Part shown: in pieces, positions 6,616 to 9,120 of the stretch | Position numbering within the stretch: position 1 is the stretch's first letter | How the letters are laid out: the number at the start of each line of letters is the position of its first letter | Assembly: GCA_025922755.1 (NCBI GenBank) | Contig: JAICHE010000031.1 | Coordinates: 1-9,120 of the forward strand | Source of the DNA: Nitrososphaeraceae archaeon | GTDB taxonomy: Archaea > Thermoproteota > Nitrososphaeria > Nitrososphaerales > Nitrosopumilaceae | DNA: 9,120 bases | Reading direction: 5' to 3' | The notes under the pieces: model-generated | The model's database searches: none | Told to the model about the DNA's origin: nothing | Seen by the model: only the letters and a program-made list of their open reading frames with translations | Translations under genes and position numbers: made by a program

Positions 6616-8170
6616 CCGAAGAACTGGGGCAACAGCCTTCTTCTACTGGTTATGGGATGGATTAGACAGATCAATTTTTACTGCAATAAAGTTTTCATTC
6701 CCAGCTAGATTTGTAAGTCCATTTGGATTTTTAGGAATGCTTACATTCATTGTGTTTGTTATTCTTGGAATTTCAGGTGCATTACTCATGTTTTACTATC
6801 AACCAATTTTAGATAGGGCATGGGATAGTGTACAATTTATCAACGACGAGGTACCCTTTGGATTCCACATTAGAAATATCCATTATCATGGTTCAAACGC
6901 AATGGTTTTGATGGCAGTTCTTCACATGTATTATCAATATTTTAGTGGACGATACAAAATTCGAAATGAAGTTTTATGGGTTACAGGTGTTATTCTTGGT
7001 GTAGTTACAATTCTGGAAGCATTTACTGGTTATGATGTAATATTTAGTGAAAGAGCTGAACTTGCAATTAGTATTGCAGCATCGCTTACCACGTCCATAC
7101 CTATAGCTGGGCCTGTAATACGCGATGCGGCGCTTGGCAGTGGATTCTCTGATTTCGTTTTAAGATTCTATGCACAACATGTGTTCCTTTTGCCAATTGT
7201 GATGCTTGGGTTAATGGCAGTTCACTTCCCAAGATTCCTTGTATTTGATGTACCTATGGTTATGGCAATTGGTGGCGCGATTTTGATTACTGGAGGTGTT
7301 TTCCCAATTGATTTGGGATTCAAATTTGAACCGACCGTACCACCAGGTGTAACTGTTCCAGAATGGTATCTTACGGGAATTTATGCATTTATGAGAACAC
7401 AATATGATAAGTTTGTTACCGGGCTTCTTTGGCCGTTAATATTTATCATTGCATTAGCATTGATTCCATTCCTAGACCGGTACAAGAAATTTTCATGGAG
7501 AGATAGACCAATGATTACGGCCTTTGGAATAACAGGACTCGCACAAATCATGGTCACTACATATTGGGGATTCTATATTTCACCTGATGTATCAATTCCA
7601 TTAGTAGAACGATTAGTAATTGATCCTATATTCTTCTACTCTGTAATGATTCTGTTAGTTCCAATGGGATTTGGATTTACATACATGATGATAAAACTAG
7701 CAAATGAATCAGAAAGAAAAGCCAAACTTCACAAGGAAAATGCTCCACAAAAGGTTGCACCAATCAATCTCTCAGAAAAATGGATAAACTGGTTGCTTGT
7801 AGCATTACTTGCATTCCAAGTTTTACTAAACATTGCAGCCTACAATGCTGCCCTTACCGGAATGAAGAACATCTCTCTGTTCTTTGTAGGATTGATACTG
7901 TTGGTATTTGCTGGATTCTTCCATATCTACAGATATGGATTAGCACAAGCAAAAAATCCACCCCCTCCACCACCAGTTCCAGAACCAGAAGAAAAACCAA
8001 AATTACAAGAACCACAAAAAACTGGTGAAACTAGTCCAATTCCAGAATCTTCTGAAAAATCAGAAGCTAAAAAAGAACTAGCTCCAGAAATACAAACTCC
8101 AAAAACCAAATCTGAATCTGGATCTACCTCAAAAGAAGCAAGTTCAGGATCAAAAGATGAAACAAAATAA
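6599..8170 (+). CDS. Cytochrome b (b6-type) of complex III with extra C-terminal helices and tail
   Basis: A 523-residue integral membrane protein that oxidises quinol and carries two b hemes. Heme-ligand histidines are H95/H109 on helix B (spacing 14) and H194/H209 on helix D (spacing 15). The longer helix D spacing is the mark of b6-type proteins, as opposed to 14 in mitochondrial cytochrome b. The quinol-site motif PEWY is intact at 254-257 and followed by LTGIYAFMR. I count the usual eight helices (A about 44-66, B 97-115, C 123-144, D 190-210, E 218-236, F 273-292, G 305-325, H 343-365), so b6 and subunit IV parts are fused in one chain. Two further helices (about 394-416 and 424-444) follow, then a 71-residue disordered tail beginning with six prolines and rich in Pro, Glu, Lys and Ser. 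With ten helices the tail should be cytoplasmic. The ATG at 6599 is supported by an upstream GGAG. Confidence 0.95.
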   Translation: MAVSLSRRTGATAFFYWLWDGLDRSIFTAIKFSFPARFVSPFGFLGMLTFIVFVILGISGALLMFYYQPILDRAWDSVQFINDEVPFGFHIRNIHYHGSNAMVLMAVLHMYYQYFSGRYKIRNEVLWVTGVILGVVTILEAFTGYDVIFSERAELAISIAASLTTSIPIAGPVIRDAALGSGFSDFVLRFYAQHVFLLPIVMLGLMAVHFPRFLVFDVPMVMAIGGAILITGGVFPIDLGFKFEPTVPPGVTVPEWYLTGIYAFMRTQYDKFVTGLLWPLIFIIALALIPFLDRYKKFSWRDRPMITAFGITGLAQIMVTTYWGFYISPDVSIPLVERLVIDPIFFYSVMILLVPMGFGFTYMMIKLANESERKAKLHKENAPQKVAPINLSEKWINWLLVALLAFQVLLNIAAYNAALTGMKNISLFFVGLILLVFAGFFHIYRYGLAQAKNPPPPPPVPEPEEKPKLQEPQKTGETSPIPESSEKSEAKKELAPEIQTPKTKSESGSTSKEASSGSKDETK

Positions 8171-8192
8171 CGGTTTAACAAATTCTAAAAAC

Positions 8193-8200
8193 TTTATAAG
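8193..8200 (+). promoter_or_regulatory. TATA box of the cupredoxin gene
   Basis: TTTATAAG, preceded by an A-rich stretch that could act as a TFB recognition element, lies 29 bases (first T to A of ATG) before the start at 8222. The predicted transcription start falls almost exactly on the ATG, so the mRNA is probably leaderless. It gives the copper protein expression independent of the Rieske-cytochrome b operon. A GGGAAG at 8207-8212 could serve as a weak ribosome site in read-through transcripts. Confidence 0.65.
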
Positions 8201-8221
8201 AACTCTGGGAAGAAAAAAATT

Positions 8222-8683
8222 ATGAGTTCTTCTACAACAAGCCATGCTTACGGTGTAGGATTAATTGCATTACTTGTAGCAGTAGGAGCAAGCACAGTTT
8301 TCTATACTAGTTTTTATCTTCCAGAATCATTGGCAAAACCCTCTGTTTCTGAACACATACTCAAACCAGAGGGAACTTTGATTATTGATATTGTCTTAGG
8401 TGCAGTTAATGAAGGAGAAGACAATTATGTTCCAAACAAAGCAATCGCTACATTAGAACATGATAACCTAGTCAAATGGATAAACCTTGACGAGACACCT
8501 CATACAGTAACTCCAGATCACAGAACTTCAGATTCTTATAGTGGTGATTTTGGTTCAGCAGGGGTACTAATGCCTGGTGACGAATATGAATTCCTTTTCA
8601 CAGAACCACAAGAGATTCACTATCATTGTGAACCACATCCATGGATGACGGGATCCATAATAATTGAGAAAAGTAGATTCTAG
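8222..8683 (+). CDS. Membrane-anchored blue copper protein (plastocyanin/amicyanin-like)
   Basis: A 153-residue cupredoxin, probably the electron carrier or subunit that receives electrons from the Rieske cluster in place of cytochrome c. One hydrophobic segment near the N-terminus (about 10-33) should anchor it with the copper domain outside. The type 1 copper ligands are recognisable: H94 in TPHTVT, then C136, H139 and M142 in the loop CEPHPWM. The ligand spacing C-x2-H-x2-M is the short loop of amicyanin; plastocyanin and pseudoazurin have a longer His-Met spacing. The domain begins with the beta strand near 52-60 and carries the usual pre-loop strand EIHYHC. It follows cytochrome b after 51 bases with its own TATA box, and its stop codon is shared with the convergent gene on the other strand. 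Membership in complex III is inferred from context and from what I recall of thaumarchaeal gene order. Confidence 0.93.
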   Translation: MSSSTTSHAYGVGLIALLVAVGASTVFYTSFYLPESLAKPSVSEHILKPEGTLIIDIVLGAVNEGEDNYVPNKAIATLEHDNLVKWINLDETPHTVTPDHRTSDSYSGDFGSAGVLMPGDEYEFLFTEPQEIHYHCEPHPWMTGSIIIEKSRF

Positions 8684-9027
8684 GAATATTTTGCAAAAAT
8701 TATCTGACTTTCAATTTCTTTATGTTGTTCAATAATTGATGCTCTGAATTTTATTTCATGTTCTTGAGTTGGCTCAAATGAAATAACTGCAGTAAACTCT
8801 GCTTTGTCATCTGGCATCACGTTTCTGTTGATAAAAAGTCTTGATACATTTTGAGAGATTTTTTTCCCATTGTATGACTTGTAAATAATATGCTCATTTG
8901 AATCCAAAATAGTTGTATTGATTACAACTCCATCATATCTTCCTGGATATGAAACAGCAATTGTTCCTTTTATCTTAGAATTGGGATGAATTTCTTTGGA
9001 ATTTAGACTAAATTCAATATCTTTCAT
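8680..9027 (-). CDS. Small beta-rich protein of unknown function
   Basis: I do not recognise this 115-residue protein. ATG is at 9027-9025 and TAG at 8682-8680. It has no signal peptide, no membrane helix and no cysteine, so it is probably cytoplasmic. Alternating hydrophobic and polar residues predict a beta sandwich (for example IKGTIAVSY at 19-27, VVINTTIL at 34-41, AEFTAVISF at 76-84, EIKFRASI at 91-98). The overall pattern resembles arrestin-like or Ig-like small domains, but this is only an impression. It runs in the direction of the upstream tRNA-Arg and converges on the cupredoxin gene with a 4-base overlap of the ends. A coding role is supported by the full-length frame with a plausible TATA element at a leaderless distance. 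Confidence 0.75.
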   Translation of the reverse strand: MKDIEFSLNSKEIHPNSKIKGTIAVSYPGRYDGVVINTTILDSNEHIIYKSYNGKKISQNVSRLFINRNVMPDDKAEFTAVISFEPTQEHEIKFRASIIEQHKEIESQIIFAKYS

Positions 9028-9047
9028 GAATAATTTTGTTTTAATCT

Positions 9048-9057
9048 GAATAAATTT
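9048..9057 (-). promoter_or_regulatory. TATA-like element of the small minus-strand gene
   Basis: Read on the minus strand the bases are AAATTTATTC, centred about 26 bases before the ATG at 9027. This matches the leaderless spacing of the other promoters in this window. It lies between the tRNA 3' end (9065) and the gene, so the gene need not be transcribed with the tRNA. Confidence 0.4.
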
Positions 9058-9064
9058 GTTAGAG

Positions 9065-9120
9065 CGGGCCCAAAGGGCTTCGATCCCTTGACCATTGGAT
9101 TAGAAGTCCAACACTCTATC
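9065..9120 (-). tRNA. tRNA-Arg (anticodon UCU), 3' portion; 5' end outside window
   Basis: Read on the minus strand, the bases fold as the D-arm 3' side to the end of a tRNA. The anticodon stem TTGGA/TCCAA encloses the loop CTTCTAA with anticodon TCT (plus-strand bases 9102-9104), which reads AGA arginine codons. A five-base variable loop (TGGTC) follows, then the T stem AAGGG/CCCTT with loop ATCGAAG, the acceptor 3' strand TGGGCCC and discriminator G73 at 9065. CCA is not encoded; the next bases are CTCT. The acceptor 5' strand (expected GGGCCC plus a purine) lies beyond 9120. Position 54 reads A where almost all elongator tRNAs have T. Confidence 0.9.

Noticed and set aside
7927..8181. Minus-strand open frame opposite the cytochrome b tail
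   Set aside because: It is a Gly/Ser-rich shadow of the Pro/Ser-rich codons of the tail, with no promoter or domain of its own.
9065..9120. tRNA 3' end as an integration attachment site
   Set aside because: No integrase gene and no second copy of the tRNA end is visible in the window.

Overview
The window looks like the genome of an ammonia-oxidising thaumarchaeon (Nitrososphaerota) of the Nitrosopumilus type. The evidence is AT-rich coding DNA, archaeal TATA boxes 25-33 bases upstream of start codons with almost no 5' leader, a surface protein with the style of the marine thaumarchaeal S-layer protein, and a quinol oxidase module built from a Tat-exported Rieske protein, a b6-type cytochrome b and a membrane-anchored blue copper protein with no cytochrome c gene. 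From memory, the order resembles the Nmar_1542-1547 neighbourhood of Nitrosopumilus maritimus (complex III genes near the S-layer gene). That recollection has to be checked by alignment.

Left part (1-5966, + strand): a cell-surface block. It begins inside a large acidic beta-rich secreted protein, most likely the S-layer protein, which ends at 984 and is followed by a T-rich terminator. Next comes a small secreted protein made of two beta domains, a very regular coiled coil of about 67 residues and a C-terminal membrane anchor. Then comes a 1289-residue subtilisin-family protease with a signal peptide, a prodomain-like region, an intact catalytic triad, a very long Asp-to-His insertion, several C-terminal beta domains and a C-terminal membrane anchor.

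Middle and right part (5967-8683, + strand): a respiratory block. The Rieske gene has its own TATA box and overlaps the cytochrome b gene by 17 bases, with an internal Shine-Dalgarno-like GGAG serving the second gene. The cupredoxin gene follows 51 bases later with its own TATA box. Together they would take electrons from quinol through cytochrome b and the Rieske cluster to a copper protein outside the membrane, which would feed a terminal oxidase encoded elsewhere.

Right edge (8680-9120, - strand): a small unknown beta-rich protein gene converges on the cupredoxin gene so tightly that both stop codons lie in one CTAG palindrome. Upstream of it on the same strand is the 3' part of a tRNA-Arg(UCU), cut by the window end.

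I saw no CRISPR array, insertion sequence or phage gene. The most interesting hypothesis is that the coiled-coil protein directly downstream of the S-layer gene is a stalk that anchors the S-layer, analogous in design to SlaB of Sulfolobales, with the anchored subtilase as a partner at the cell surface.
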